From: Zygnema cylindricum
Taxonomy: Eukaryota; Streptophyta; Zygnematophyceae; Zygnematales; Zygnemataceae
Assembly: GCA_037447655.1 (NCBI GenBank)
Contig: JBBHKE010003279.1
Span: 74,467-138,466 of the forward strand
DNA length: 64,000 nt
Direction: 5' to 3'
The notes beneath the pieces are model-generated. The model searched no databases, was not told where the DNA came from, and saw nothing but the letters and a program-made list of their open reading frames with translations. Positions 34,248 through 46,592 of the stretch are shown here, one piece after another. A program made the translations under genes and the position numbers. Within the stretch, counting starts at the first letter, position 1. Every line of letters starts with the position of its first letter.

Positions 34248-36244
34248 AGGGGGGAGAGGGGGAAGGGGCGGGGGCTGAACCCAAGAGGAGGAAAGGACAT
34301 GAGGATTCTGGACAGCACCACCGCAGGCAGGTGGTTAGCGAGATCCTGAAGTAATCAAATTGTTGCCAATAGAAAGCTTTCATCAAGTCATGAGCAATTT
34401 GACCTCCATTAACGCATTCAAAAAAAACGCCCAGCTTGTTTACAAGCCTAACCAAGGAAAGAATCTGACAAACTCCTCAACAAATACATTAATCTTTCAC
34501 ATGACCACAAGCGCTACAACAAACCAGAACACACGGTCACAATCAAATTTCCAGTTGTAACGTACAAAACAGTTTACCACGTCCAAAACAAGGCTTGTGG
34601 TAGTAAACTTCTTACCACAACTGATCTCCGGTATAGACATAGAAGGGCTTCCTCTGCCGATGTCCAACCCTCGAGGGTTTCCACCCTTGCTGAAATAGTT
34701 ATAATACGCTCTTCCAAACCCTGCACAACCTAGAGCAACATTGTTTCACCTAATTACCTGGCTATGGTATGATCAAGGATTAGGCTTGACAACAAACTCA
34801 AAGAATCATAGCTCAGCAGTGTTGAGTGCAGTTTCAGGAGAAATGAACCTCTCATACACTGCATCAGCTATAGGCATATCCTTCTACATGAGAAGGAAGC
34901 GCACTCACTACAAATATGGCGAAACCGGCAATACAAAAAAATCAAAGCTGGAAGGACATTGCAACTTTAGACAAATTTGCACTCATGCTCAGACTAACAA
35001 GATTCTGGCATACAAAGTTATGCCTTTACCGGAGCAGATGGGGCGATTTTGATGCGAGCACCCGTTTTTTCACGAATCACTTGAATGTGTGCACCTTGCT
35101 TGCCGATGATGATGCCCATCTTTTTGCAGGGTAACAAAAGGCGGAATACAACATCTGCACCGTCATAATGAAATGACAATTGCATCACAACAATAGATGC
35201 ATCACACCAATAAATACATCACATCAATAAAATGCCTGTATTAAACCTCTTGATGCAAAAACAGTTTTTCAAAACAAATTCTTGACATACCAATCCCATG
35301 AAACGGTCTATCAGTAGCCAACCGCTTGCGCTCGGGACTGGAATCTCTCTGCAATCAGTCCAAGATAACAGGATACCAAGAATGAGTAATACAGAGGAGG
35401 TAGTGTATCCAAAAACAATTTCGATAACTCAAACAGTACGTTGCAAGATCATAGTCATAATCAGAAAAGAATGCCCTGTAAAAGATGTTTCGCAAGAATT
35501 TCATTTGAGTAGGTCAGATAACCACAAACACCGAAATATACAAATGGCATAGAAGTTTCCAAATCATTTAATTCGACAACCAGAACCACCATAATCCAGT
35601 TCTCACTGAACATTCTTCATTCACAGATTTGCTTTCCAATGCAAGAACTTAGGCAGGTTGCTTTTACACAAAGACGCCAAAAACATATTGTACAAGGAGC
35701 CTACCAAAAACATTAACAATCGACATGAAGAAATCTCCAATTTAAAAGGACAAAAAAGTATATGTATGCAGAACATTCGTGAAACACAAATGATAAATTA
35801 ACAGCAGAATCAAAGCATTCACAGGTTTTAACTTCTTGAAACTTCAAAGGCAAAACAAGTCCAGAAGTCAGGAACCACTCTCACCGTGTCAGTATCGTAC
35901 GATCTTTTAGGTCTCTCCGAATCACCACTCTGCTTTCCAGGACTTCGCCGATCATTGTCTCTCTCATGGCCACTTTTATCACTGGTTTCAACGCTCCGAT
36001 TCCTACTTCCATTCTTTCCATTCTGATAGTCCTTAGGAGCATCACGACGATCTCTACCACCATCACCAATGTCCCCAATGTCCACAGGTTTTGGGCTATC
36101 CGGGTCTCCCGTTCCACTCCTTCCTATTATGTCGACCTCGACCTCTCTCTGAGTGTCTTCCTCTGCCTCCCGATCTCGGCCTCTCTCCCTTCCAGACTGC
36201 CTCCTTGGGCGAGAAGTGTCCCTTGAGTCGTCATCTGTCTCCAT
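29836..36244 (-). CDS. Triple-KH RNA-binding protein, PCBP/hnRNP K-like
   Basis: Nine exons on the minus strand: 36244-35885, 35154-35030, 34720-34616, 33342-33103, 32958-32900, 32514-32264, 31906-31551, 30460-30398 and 29895-29836. The product, about 539 residues, should bind C- or U-rich single-stranded RNA in the nucleus. The N-terminal exon is Arg/Asp-rich (about 1-120). KH1 (about 121-197) has FRLLLPCKKMGIIIGKQG. KH2 (about 224-292) has GALIGKGGYKIKQF. An Arg/Asp/Glu-rich, SR-like linker follows (REREREREW-type). KH3 (about 459-535) has MGALIGKKGGTIGHIR and RIVEIAGTPDQ. All exon phases agree except the first junction, which is one base short: a tiny unseen exon, an odd splice site or an assembly error. 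Plant relatives (HEN4, PEPPER, FLK types) act in RNA processing and flowering; which one this matches is not decided. Confidence 0.88.
31144..31222. repeat. Fold-back palindrome in a KH-gene intron
   Basis: Arms ATATATTGTA and TACAATATAT enclose second arms GGACAGT/ACTGTC and ACGCGTA/TACGCGT around a short loop. It lies in the intron between exons 7 and 8 of the KH gene. It may be a small fold-back MITE; target duplications are not clear. Confidence 0.6.
34050..34275 (+). repeat. Polypurine tract with a 33-G run
   Basis: About 220 bp of nearly pure purine on the plus strand contains GGGAGGA-type repeats and an uninterrupted run of 33 G at 34214-34246. It sits in the KH-gene intron between exons 3 and 4. 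The transcript would be C/U-rich here. Such tracts can form triplex or quadruplex DNA and are error-prone in sequencing. Confidence 0.95.
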
Positions 36245-38639
36245 GAATAGAGAAAACTCCAAAAGGGAGTCAATAAGAAGCTTTACTGGAAAAACAACTG
36301 GATCGTTATGCACTTTGTTTGGTGGAATTTATGAAGGATAGAGACCTTTAACACACAAAAAAGTAGCAAAATGTACTATACATTTTGACGTGTTGCTCTC
36401 AAAGCTTGGAAAGCCCAAGACGTACATGACACTACGACGGTGAAAACGGTAATGACCAAAGCACTAGATATGTTTGCTGCTTTGGTACGAACTTGTACAA
36501 ATGAGCAACATGCCGTACAGTAAGTCCTGTATGGTACAGCTGCCACAAAAAAATTGGGACCCCTCGTGCAGCTTGGCAAATGGGTGTACAAGCGCACAAT
36601 TCGCCTAACTACCGAATTGTACCGTTCCGTATTGACTTTGTTTGAAGTCCACCCAAACTGAATGACGTACGGTACCAATCATACAGGAAAGCAGTGCTGC
36701 CATGGCGCTACAGTACATCCGACCACCGCTGTTAAGGTTTTCATTTTTTAACGTTTTATTGTTGCATCTCGCCACACCTCGAAAGTCGATATTATCGGCG
36801 ACCGATGCGAGAAATAAACTTGCAACCCTAAACCCAACGAAATACATTTTTTTTTTGAAAACTGTACCGTACATGTTTATTATGTTTGTAGATCCGGCGG
36901 TTTTCTGCCCGCGTCAGTTTGCCGATCCATCTTTGCGGCCAACAGGTGCGGGCAGGAAATCGGTTAGTAGTTACGCAGGAAGGTATTTATTTATTTATGA
37001 AGGTTGGTTTTTAACATAGTTCAAAAGTAGGCGTTTTTATGGTAGGCCTTTGGTCGGCGCCTTTATCGTAAGTTGTGTTATGAGCTTTTCATGTGATCTT
37101 CTTAGATCGCTACTTTGATCAGCGACCGTCCGATCGTCCGAATCTGACGGTGTAAATAAAAATATTTGGTCCGAATGTTTTAATTGGTCCAATTTTTGGT
37201 CCGAAAGTTTTAATTGGTCCGAATAGGTCCGAAGACAATATGGGTCTTAAGGTCATATTGTATGTTTTGCATACAATAGGCATATTGTATGGGCCTACTT
37301 TCACCTACTTTTGAACTATGGTTTTTAACGTTAATTAAGATGGTTGGATTTAAGGATCGAACAAAACTAAATTTGTTAAAACTTAGTGGAAAGTTTACTA
37401 TAGACAGGTACTATTTGATTCACCATAGTACCATTTGACGTATTAACGTCGACTTGCTGCCTAATTTATTTCTATTAATTCGCTAAAGCCATTTATTTTA
37501 TTTCTTGTCCTTTCAAATGACAATGTTGTAGAAGAGAAAATTGCAACACGCTTATGATTCCAACAAAATGTTAGGCGCAACAGTGACAATATTGCACAAA
37601 AAGGTATGTGGACAGAAGACACTTATACAATGTGTATAATTATGGGCATCTTCTATTTCATTTTTATCATCACTACGAGTGAGTATTCTTGTAGCCAATA
37701 AAATCCGACAAAATCAAAAGCGCTTCTCATTTGCTTACTGAAGTAATATGATCTAGATCCTATATAACACTACGAATATCACATGTAACACCACTTTGTA
37801 CAATATATGAAAAATCATAACGTTAATATGATCTAGATCCTATATAACACTACGAATATCACATGCAACACCACTTTGTACAATATATGAAAAATCATAA
37901 CGTTATTATTTCCCCTAGACTAAGCCAATGAACTGCAGATAGTTAAGTGTACTCACACTTTAAAAATCGTTGACAGTAATAAATCGCTAACACTTATACC
38001 ACCTAACAATGTGATAAAGTTTACTCATCTATGTGCTTGGATTTCTTGTCAAGATTATGATCACTGCATTTGACTCTTAGGGATTTCACTCTCAGGGATA
38101 CACTCTAACAAATACAAAAGCAACCATCACAAGGTCAATTTATATGATTGGGTTGTTCATTAATACAAAAATATGTACAATTTAGTTTTAAGTGAGGAAT
38201 GTGTAAAACAATGTCTTTTGTTTTTTTGGTCTTTTAAAACAATACAATTTTGCCCAAAAAGAAAAAACAAAGTTTACATGAAAAAAACCTTAAATGACTG
38301 AAGATCATATAATATATACAGCAGACCTATTTTACAGCGCAAGTAAGCTGGTAGCACCAGTAAACTGGTAGAACCAGTAAACTTGTAGCACCAATAAGTT
38401 GGCCTCATCAACAAGCAGGAATTCTCCTCACCTTGTGATATCTTAACTTCATGACAACTTCATAATAGTGCAAATTAGAAACTAAAAGAATTTGAGAAAG
38501 ACATCCAACAATTCCCTCCAATGTTTTAGTAGGTTTAAAACTCCATAATCATCCCCCACTATGGTCACAACAACTGTGACCTCCCTCCCCTCCCTCCCAT
38601 AATTGCTGTGCTGAAGAGTGGCAGCTGACGATCCGTTGC
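36245..38639. other. Intergenic DNA with small repeats
   Basis: No gene recognised between the KH gene and the ZSWIM7-like gene, both on the minus strand. It should hold the KH-gene promoter and the 3' end of the ZSWIM7-like gene. GGTCCGAAWGTTTTAATTGGTCC occurs twice near 37170-37220, followed by inverted CATATTGTATG blocks near 37250-37290. Confidence 0.5.
37744..37904 (+). repeat. 80-bp tandem duplication
   Basis: Two units of 80 bp (37744-37823 and 37824-37903), beginning TAATATGATCTAGATCC, differ at one or two sites. A recent local duplication in intergenic DNA. Confidence 0.95.
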
Positions 38640-40690
38640 TCAAATAGAGGAAAGTATCTTAGCCACGTCCGCATCAGACATTGTACTTTCTGACAAACAG
38701 TTGAGCGATTCTCCAAGCCTGGCTGCAATCTGGTGTTTGCACTGCATGCACATACACACACCATACATCAGAAGCTCAATAGAAGCTCCATAGAAATAGT
38801 TACCAAAGTGCAAGTTCTATAAAGGTGCAATGATTTCCCATAATAACCAGTGGTGGAAAGTTGAGTGCGCATCAGTGAATGCACGAGAGTTGGATAGATA
38901 CATGCTGCACCAGCAGGTTCATATTCAACAAATGGTCGCTGCCATATATGCTGGCTTATTTTTATTCAACTGTTCTGAGAAGATTATATACAAATTTAAG
39001 TTGGCAGAGTGAATGCTTATCTTACCTGTAAATACAATCTCGCTTAACAGGATTTCTATTGCCATTTCCAGTGTTCAACTTCCCTGCCAAACCTTGCCTA
39101 ACTAGACTTTTATCCCTACAGCTTAAAAATCAGAATACCAGCAGCATGCTTCAGAGAACAGCAAAGCACAGCACTTACAGCCAGCTGTTCACTTCTGCCA
39201 ACCACCTCAAAAAAAAAAGACTGGCAGGCACAGAAGTGCTTAGGGAAACACAGGTACTGGTCTGTCCCTTTAGATTTTCCCTGTACCTGCAGCAAACAAC
39301 AAGATACGCAATAAAATCTACTGCCCATGCACCATGACAGAAGCCATGCCAAAAAGTGCAATATCAGTTTCCAAATATTTAAGTCCTGCTACAGAATGTC
39401 CATGTCATTGCCAGCCAGGTTGCAATGGCTTAGAGTTAATGCTAGGTATCACACATTTTGATCATGCATCTAATTGAGAAACCTTTGGATTTCATTTGGC
39501 GGACAAATGACCTCATTTGCTTCTAAAAGTTAATGACTAATCTAAGAATTACACATAGCCATTGAATGTTGTAAGGGTAGTCAAACATTCCCCAGCACTG
39601 CTATCATAACATAAAAAGAAACCCCTCACGTGAATTACCAGCCTAGTCTCACCATTCACGTTTTCCAGTCCACATCATTTCACTTAACTTGCTATATAAA
39701 AGCAGTCTAAGCTGATGTGTACCTTACCATTTCATTCCGCTAACTAAAACTAAAGGTCCACTAGCAAATGTTTGACCACTACACAAATTTTCATCTTGAA
39801 AGTGTCTTCTTGAAACATAACGAAGGATACTAAAGACCCCTTGTACCATTGCCGCTGCAAAGCCCCTATGCAGAAGACAGTTTTATCTAAAAAATAAAGA
39901 TAACGTGCAAATAATCCAGCACTTTTTCTGCCTACCTGATATACCTTCCGTCCACTAGGTTGAGCCACCACGCAGTGAACTCCCCCGAAGTCAAGTATTT
40001 CCATGGCTCGGGTCAAGTTCTTCCCAAATAAAAAGTGTAACCTGCATAGCATTTCAAAAAAACTACTTGATACACAACCATTGGCACAGATGTAACCCAT
40101 TTCCTTCAGAAAAGGCCTATTTCTCTGCATGATGAGAGGCATTCCTGATATCTAATTAATAGGGACTTTTACATTTTATACCTTACAAAACATGAACTGG
40201 AATATAGGCAGAAGAACTGTTCAAACAGCCAAAGGCTAAAGTTGATGCATTGCAGAAGTTGAGTTCAATTGCTACTCTCTAATATCCCCTTGACGGACAA
40301 TAGGAAACGAAGAATCTCAACCGGGTCCCAGAAATAAGATCGTGATTCTGGCTCCTTACTTTGAGAGATGGTCTTCGGTCACTGTCAAAAAAGAAAGGCC
40401 AATGGCATACACAAATGACTGATTGGTAGCCTGATCAAAGATGTGAACTGCTGACAAGATTGGAAAGGTGTGTTTTTCGATAGAAATGTTAATCTTTCAT
40501 CTAATGTTCAAGAACGCGTTATTTACTTGCTTTGCTGTTGCTGATGTAAAGGCAACTTACAAATACTGTATGCTTCACGCTTTCTCTGGAATGGCTCGGT
40601 CCACTGCTGTCCGGCATCCTCAAAAGATTGAGCTGCAGCTCTTGCAATTTCATCAAAAACAGCATCAGCTACAGCAGTGAGAAATGACAT
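38640..40690 (-). CDS. SWS1: SWIM zinc-finger protein, ZSWIM7/SWS1 orthologue
   Basis: Exons 40690-40605, 40041-39936, 39286-39179 and 38741-38640 join to 133 codons plus stop, close to the 140 residues of human ZSWIM7. Landmarks: LHFLFGKNLTRAMEILD (about 30-46), QPSGRKVYQV, QYLCFPKHFCACQSFFFEVV, and the SWIM zinc ligands C83-x-C85-x15-C101-x-H103 (CACQ...ACKHQIAARL). SWS1 works with Rad51 paralogues (Shu complex) to promote Rad51 filament formation in homologous recombination; the Arabidopsis relative is SSN2. The first donor (CAGCA then GTGGAC) is weak. I chose it because it alone keeps frame; a better-looking GTAAGT donor at 40560 breaks the frame. Exons 2-4 are firm, exon 1 end less so. 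Confidence 0.9.
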
Positions 40691-43169
40691 GGCCGCAGAT
40701 ATAAAAACCAATTATATCCTCTGCAACTGAAATCTTCAATGCTAAGACATGTAGCTTTGCCGGCTCACAACTTCTCTTCTCAGTTGACACGTCACGTCAA
40801 GGCCAGTTTCACTGTGGAATTGTACTCCGTAGCCTTTCTCATGGCATCATAAACCAGCAACCTAATAGAATGACATATCAGGCTCATGTTTTCTGATAAT
40901 TTGTCGGCATAAACGTTTTAAGTAACATAAGAGAAGACTTGTGAGTTGTGACTAAAGGCCCACACTGGAGGACATTCTTCACACGAAACGGTTAAAAAGC
41001 GACGTACAGGTATTTCTAGTACAGACTAGTACAGTACAGTACACCGTGAATCGTTACTAGCGTACTGTACGCTATATCGGCACCCCAAAATTTTGCCATT
41101 GATACCCGAAATACAGTGATTGAATCTAATTTATCTTTGACATTAATTACGGTTCTAGTAAAATAGCGTCAATGGTATGACCGTACTGTATTCATTAATA
41201 GTGTGGTGTACGGAAGTTGTTTGTTCGTACAGCAGTGTACTTCATTACCGACATCCGTACGGAAATACTGGTTAACTTATGTCGGTCGCATACAGAGCTG
41301 CGCTTATAAAATTAGCGTAATCCAGTTTCCAAAATAGACGTTCGCATACATTTAGAAGTTCGCTTTTTTGTGTGTCAGTGTGAATTGATAACGTGTGCAC
41401 ATGCTGAAAACTGTCCATGTTACACAAACGCAGTGTTGCATCCTTACACATGTTGATAGTTGAAGAAAGCTAAGTCTAATACGGTGCCCCTTTAACTCTA
41501 TTTCCGATCCTGCGAGATTAATAGTATATATGTTTACATTATTAAAGGGTTTTTCAGGGTAAATAACGGTAATACCAGACCTTTAAACGAACGAGACGCA
41601 TATTAGAGTTATGTTTTATTGTAAAATGGGTTATGTTTCACAAAACAACAACAAATTAGTGTCATATTGTGTACATATTAGAGTGAATTTACAAAATTTA
41701 GAATTGAAAAAACGCGGCGCCTTGAAAACGAGAATTGGTACAATCTAGCGGCATATGCGGACAGAACAAAAAAAATGGATTTTGTGGTCAGACAAATCTC
41801 AACCACATCCTCATTTTTTGACGGCATGCTTTTCAATCTCGCATATCCATTTTTACACGACGTCGCCATTTTTTTGGTAGGATGCGTGTCATCGCCCGGC
41901 CGCCTCGTTTAATTTAGCGACATCCAGAAGACTATGGCACCCTCTAGGGTTTACAGCGGCAGGCGTTTGGAACGTAATATGGAGGAACAACAATAGAGGT
42001 CGAGCCATTATCGTCGCTATGTATTTCCGGGATTATTATGAAATCATTGGTAAGTGCGCAGCCAGCATGTTGAATCATCTCTCTTGCGCTCTATACCTCC
42101 TTGTTGTTCCCTCTTCGTTTTCTCTTCCTCTTTATCCTTTAATCTCTCTCTCTACGAATTCTCCATCTCCAATATTACTTCCCATTAACCCTCCCTACCC
42201 TTTTCTCCTGTTCACTTCTTTCAAGCTTCTCTCTCTCCCTCTTTCTGTCTCATATCTTTTCTCTGCTTTTCTTTGAGAGTGGTTTTTTTCCTATGTCATT
42301 CTCGTTTTCGTTCTGTGTCACTCTATGTTCTTCTTCCTTTTTCACGTTATATTTTTCAAAACCACCTACCCCGTACTAATCTGTTTTATATATTTTTTCT
42401 TATGTATTATGAACTGTCATCGATGATAAGGATATATACGACGGCCTGTTGTATTGTACAACACCCCACGAAAACATGAGATGTAGGGAAGAATAAAATA
42501 CCATGTTGAAGGTATTGGACCGTACAAAGGCGCATGGAGTATACTGTTAGGAGCTTTCCATGGATCTATATTTTTTATCACGAATGGGGGATTCTTAGTT
42601 AGTGTGTGTAAAATATGAGGGTTTTTAAATTCATTTTTAAAAAAGTTCCAAGTTACAAGCAGAAAAGTTAATACTTCATGACTATTAAGAGCTTTGTTGA
42701 CTACTACATATGAATAGGCCTTAGTTGTTTATTTGTTGTAGTTCAACGTTGTAAACAGAGTTTACCATGAAATATAAAATTGATGTAGTTCTTTTCCCAT
42801 TGTTTCAAATGAATGCACGTATTTGTGTCAATTTTTGGTGTATTTTCTATTCATTGTGTGTTTTGTAATTGCTTTGATGTTGTTTCGTTTATATTATCGC
42901 ATTTAAATATATTTTATGTACTTTGCATATTTTCGTTGTGGACATCTGTATATGCTCGAAATATGATTTTTATTTGAATTTTTTACTTCAGACCGCATAT
43001 TTTTCTTCATCTTTGATTTTCTTGCATGAAATATTTTGGTTTTGATTTTCACTACGGTATTAATGGTTTCTGTCTAGTGAAAATTAGAATCTCGACCTAG
43101 GATTAAGGATTTTATTTGATGACAATATAATAATATCCATGTAAATTAAAAACTCAAACTGTCTGAATT
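40691..43169. other. Intergenic DNA, a truncated MITE and no gene
   Basis: The presumed ZSWIM7-like promoter lies at the left. A family M MITE end stands at 41042. A C/T-rich stretch runs 42080-42270. From 42500 the DNA is AT-rich and featureless to me. CGTCGC motifs at 41871 and 42013 may be outliers of the arrays further right. Confidence 0.45.
41042..41300 (+). mobile_element. Truncated family M MITE
   Basis: The left terminal repeat CACCGTGAATCGTTACTAGCG follows a TA at 41040-41041. The sequence inside matches other copies (GCTATATCGGCACCCC is the reverse of 58530-58550; TAGTGTGGTGTACGG matches 21040 and 50730). I find no right terminal repeat, so the element is cut or worn at an unclear point. 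Confidence 0.7.
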
Positions 43170-43870
43170 AGCGACGAAACAACCTCGGAGCTGAAAGGTT
43201 TCCACCAATGGTTTCATGATTGAATTCAGCGAGGACAGACTCTGCTTTGTCGGAGATGGTGAGAACGTTGTTTTGTCGCTGAAATTCCTTGTAGCGACAA
43301 AATATACTTTATTTTCTCAACTATGATAACGATGTTGTGTCGTCGCTAAATTCCATTTAGTGTCGACATAGCCTCTGCATTGTCAGCTATGATTATAATG
43401 TTTTGTTGCTGCTAAATTACTGTCTGTCGCTGAAATTCCTTCTAGCAACAAAACATACTTTTTTTTTTCAAATATGATAACGATGTTGTGTCGTCGCTAA
43501 ATTCCATTTAGCGACGACATAGCCTCTGCATTGTTAGCTATGATTATAATGTTTTGTTGCCGCTAAATTACTGTCTGTCGTTGAAATTCCTTCTAGCAAC
43601 AAAACATACTTTTTTTTTCAAATATGATAACGATGTTGTGTCGTCGCTAAATTCCATTTAGCGACGACATAGCCTCTGCTTTGTCAGCTATGATAATAAT
43701 GTTTTATCGCCGCTAAATTACTGCCATGCGACGACAAATTATCGTCGCTGCAAGAGCAACCATTATCCAGTTCGATGAATATAGTGTTTATGAAAATAAG
43801 CAATGAAAAATTTTATAGAAGGATGATCAACAAACGACGAAACATAGTCGTCGCTGATTAGGGTATGTTG
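43170..43870. repeat. Tandem array with GTCGTCGC hairpins
   Basis: About three units of 150 bp; GATGTTGTGTCGTCGC starts at 43331, 43482 and 43632. Units two and three each contain a perfect 13-bp palindrome, GTCGTCGCTAAAT-tcc-ATTTAGCGACGAC (43490-43518 and 43640-43668). Unit one has a worn version (43339-43367). Between them are further palindromes built on TTGTCGCT..AGCGACAA. More single GTCGTCGC sites follow to 43870. It lies 3' of the transposase and is likely its subterminal repeat region, where transposase or host proteins bind. Confidence 0.9.
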
Positions 43871-46592
43871 TAAATTGCGACAAAATATAAAATTACATAA
43901 TACAAGCACACTGGAATGTTCAACACCACAATAACAACAGCTGAAGGTAAATACATGATAATTTTGTAACATATATCGAATTTCACGACACACAAGGGTT
44001 TTTTACTTCATAAAAAACAAAATCATATTTTCCCATATAAAAGACCATACACACATACGAAATCTGCTCTATCCTAAGAAGTCAAATAATACTAGACTCC
44101 TTGAACTGTCTACATTCATCTGGCACCAGTTTAACTACTATTCCTTCACTATAATTAAACTATCAACCCAAAACTAATACATATTAAAAAATAAAACGTA
44201 ATCAAGTATTATGTTTAAAACTCGTTGCCGCTCATCCCTCCCTCATTGAAACTGCTGTCTTGTTGACTGTCAGCATCTTCAATATTTTGGAGGAATTCCC
44301 TTGCCCTCGGGCATGGAGGTTCCACAGCTTCGCCTTCGAAGTGGTTGCGATAATTGCTGATTATGCCTTGCAGTTGTTGTGTGAGCATGTCTTCTTCCCA
44401 CTTTCCGTCGCGTAGAGACAAGCCACATTGAATCATGGCTTTTCTCGCATAACTAATTCCGTTTTTGTCTCTCATTGCATTGACCTCTCCGATGGAGTCC
44501 CTCGCCAACTTAAAAAAAAACGCTTTACCGGGTCCAACCAATTTACCGACCATCCACGGCTAGAAGGTTTAGCCCATTGACCGTTCTCAATTCCTTTCGC
44601 CTTCCAACTATCCCAAATGCGACTCCACGCGTCCTTGATTTTGGAAATCACGAAGGAGTCGGTCGGTTGAACAAGATGTGTTGCATTAGGTGGAAAATAG
44701 TGTAACACGGTGTTCTTGGCCTCTAGAACTCGCTCCAACTCGTCGGACGTGTTGTGACCCCCGCAGTTGTCCAGAAATATAATTTTTTGACGTCCATCTC
44801 GATCCCCTTGGTAAGACCTTCACTCTTCGACCCATTGTGGGAACACCGTTTTATCATTCCACCCCTTCGGACCGGTCCGGTAACGAACGCCTGCAAATAT
44901 ATACAATACACAAACAAAGGGAAAAAAATTATCATTTTGAAATGCTTGCTTACATATGCATTACACGGAAAGTAAGCTACGTGTACCATAGAAAGCGTAT
45001 AATGTGAGTCGTTACTTTAGATAAGAGAAATCAGAGTGTTAAAGAAGAAAAAAACCCATGTTTTGTAGTAGGAGAAGGGGCGAGGAGGTATGCGAGAGCT
45101 AGGTAAAGAGATATACACAAAAAAATTAAACACAAAAACATGGTTAGAGATAAATGGATAAATCTCCGTTAAAGCCAAGAAGACATAATACATATAATGA
45201 AAACATTAGACGAGGGAGAAAAATAACACCGGGGACATTGTCCGGTAAACCTTGTATCGGGTAACTTCTTGCTCGATTTGCAAAAATAATCATTGGGTTC
45301 TCGATACGAGCGTTCATCCCTCCACTTAGTCGCACCATGAGAGTCATGGACTCGCCTCCTCTGGCAACATCAGCATATTTCACCACTTCGTCCCCTCTAA
45401 ACCCCAAAGTTTTTCCATTATCGTTGTTGACTATCATGTGAGTTTCATCCATGTTTTCCATGAGGTCTTCGTTAAAAAGTCCTGTTATATATTTGCCGCC
45501 AAGCCAAAACAAATGTAGTTATTTTGGGTTTACGCCGTCAAGTATGGAATACAACGATAACAATACACTAAAAAAAAGAAACGTCATTAAACTATATTCG
45601 TAATGAAACTCACCGGATTCAAACCCCCGCTTTAGAACGCCCATATGGAAGGCTATGGTACGCTCAATGTATTCCTCCTTCTTGGGACTACATTGTAGTT
45701 TCCCCTTTTGTGCACGCACAACGATGTTGTGCTTTTCTTGACACCTCTGCACCCACCTTTTATTTATGATTGGATGTATTTCCGACCCGTCCTTGTTGAA
45801 CCATTCTGGGCCATACTCTTTCCTCCTCTCTCTTATTATGTCCCTAGCGATGTCTTCGAGAATTGTGGTGGACATCTTCATACCCGCTTTCTTAAAACGT
45901 TCGAAATCCGAAAGTAACTCCTCGTGTATAACCGTGACCCAAGCGGCTTCCTTCCTTCCTCGTCCCGGCAAAGCCTTGGTAACTGCCACCGATCTCGTCC
46001 CAAAATTAGAAGTAGAAAACGTACGGGTTGTCTCTCGTATTCCGTCAAGCGTGGACCTCCTCTCTACCCACCATCGCTTGGCCTTTTGGTACCCTGTAAA
46101 AAATAAACAATGTCAAAAGTATTAATCAGATTCTTGAATGGAAAGTCATATAAAAAAATGGAACGACTCTAAAAGGAAACAATAATTTTCAGCGACAAAA
46201 ATTTGATGTCGCAGATTCAGCGACGAAAGAAACACGTCGCTATATCTGCAAAATTACATTTTTATTTAACAACATCGTTGATACGTCCTGAGGTGCAGAC
46301 TACCAATGAGAATTCCTCACTTCGCCGACGAACCAGCGATGACCTTATGTCGTCGTTAAGCCGATAAAGATGAATAGCAATCACAATGGCGATATCAGAA
46401 AAACCAAAAGTACGACGAAAAGTCGAATTTAAATTCATTTTGTGAAAAAAAGGGAGAGAAATGTGAATTTCACACTTGCATGAAAAAAAAAAAAAAAAAA
46501 AAAACATTGTGGCACCCAATGAAAGCTGAGGGGTAAATCGGGGTACCTCTCATTCGAATGAAGTACACGAAATTGACCATCGTCATCTCCCA

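Noticed and set aside
34007-34455. Pro/Ser/Leu-rich frames on the minus strand
   Set aside because: They are translations of the polypurine/poly-G intron tract of the KH gene and show no family signature.
43170-43870. CRISPR-like array
   Set aside because: Units are tandem without unique spacers, the DNA is eukaryotic nuclear, and the palindromes fit transposon subterminal repeats.
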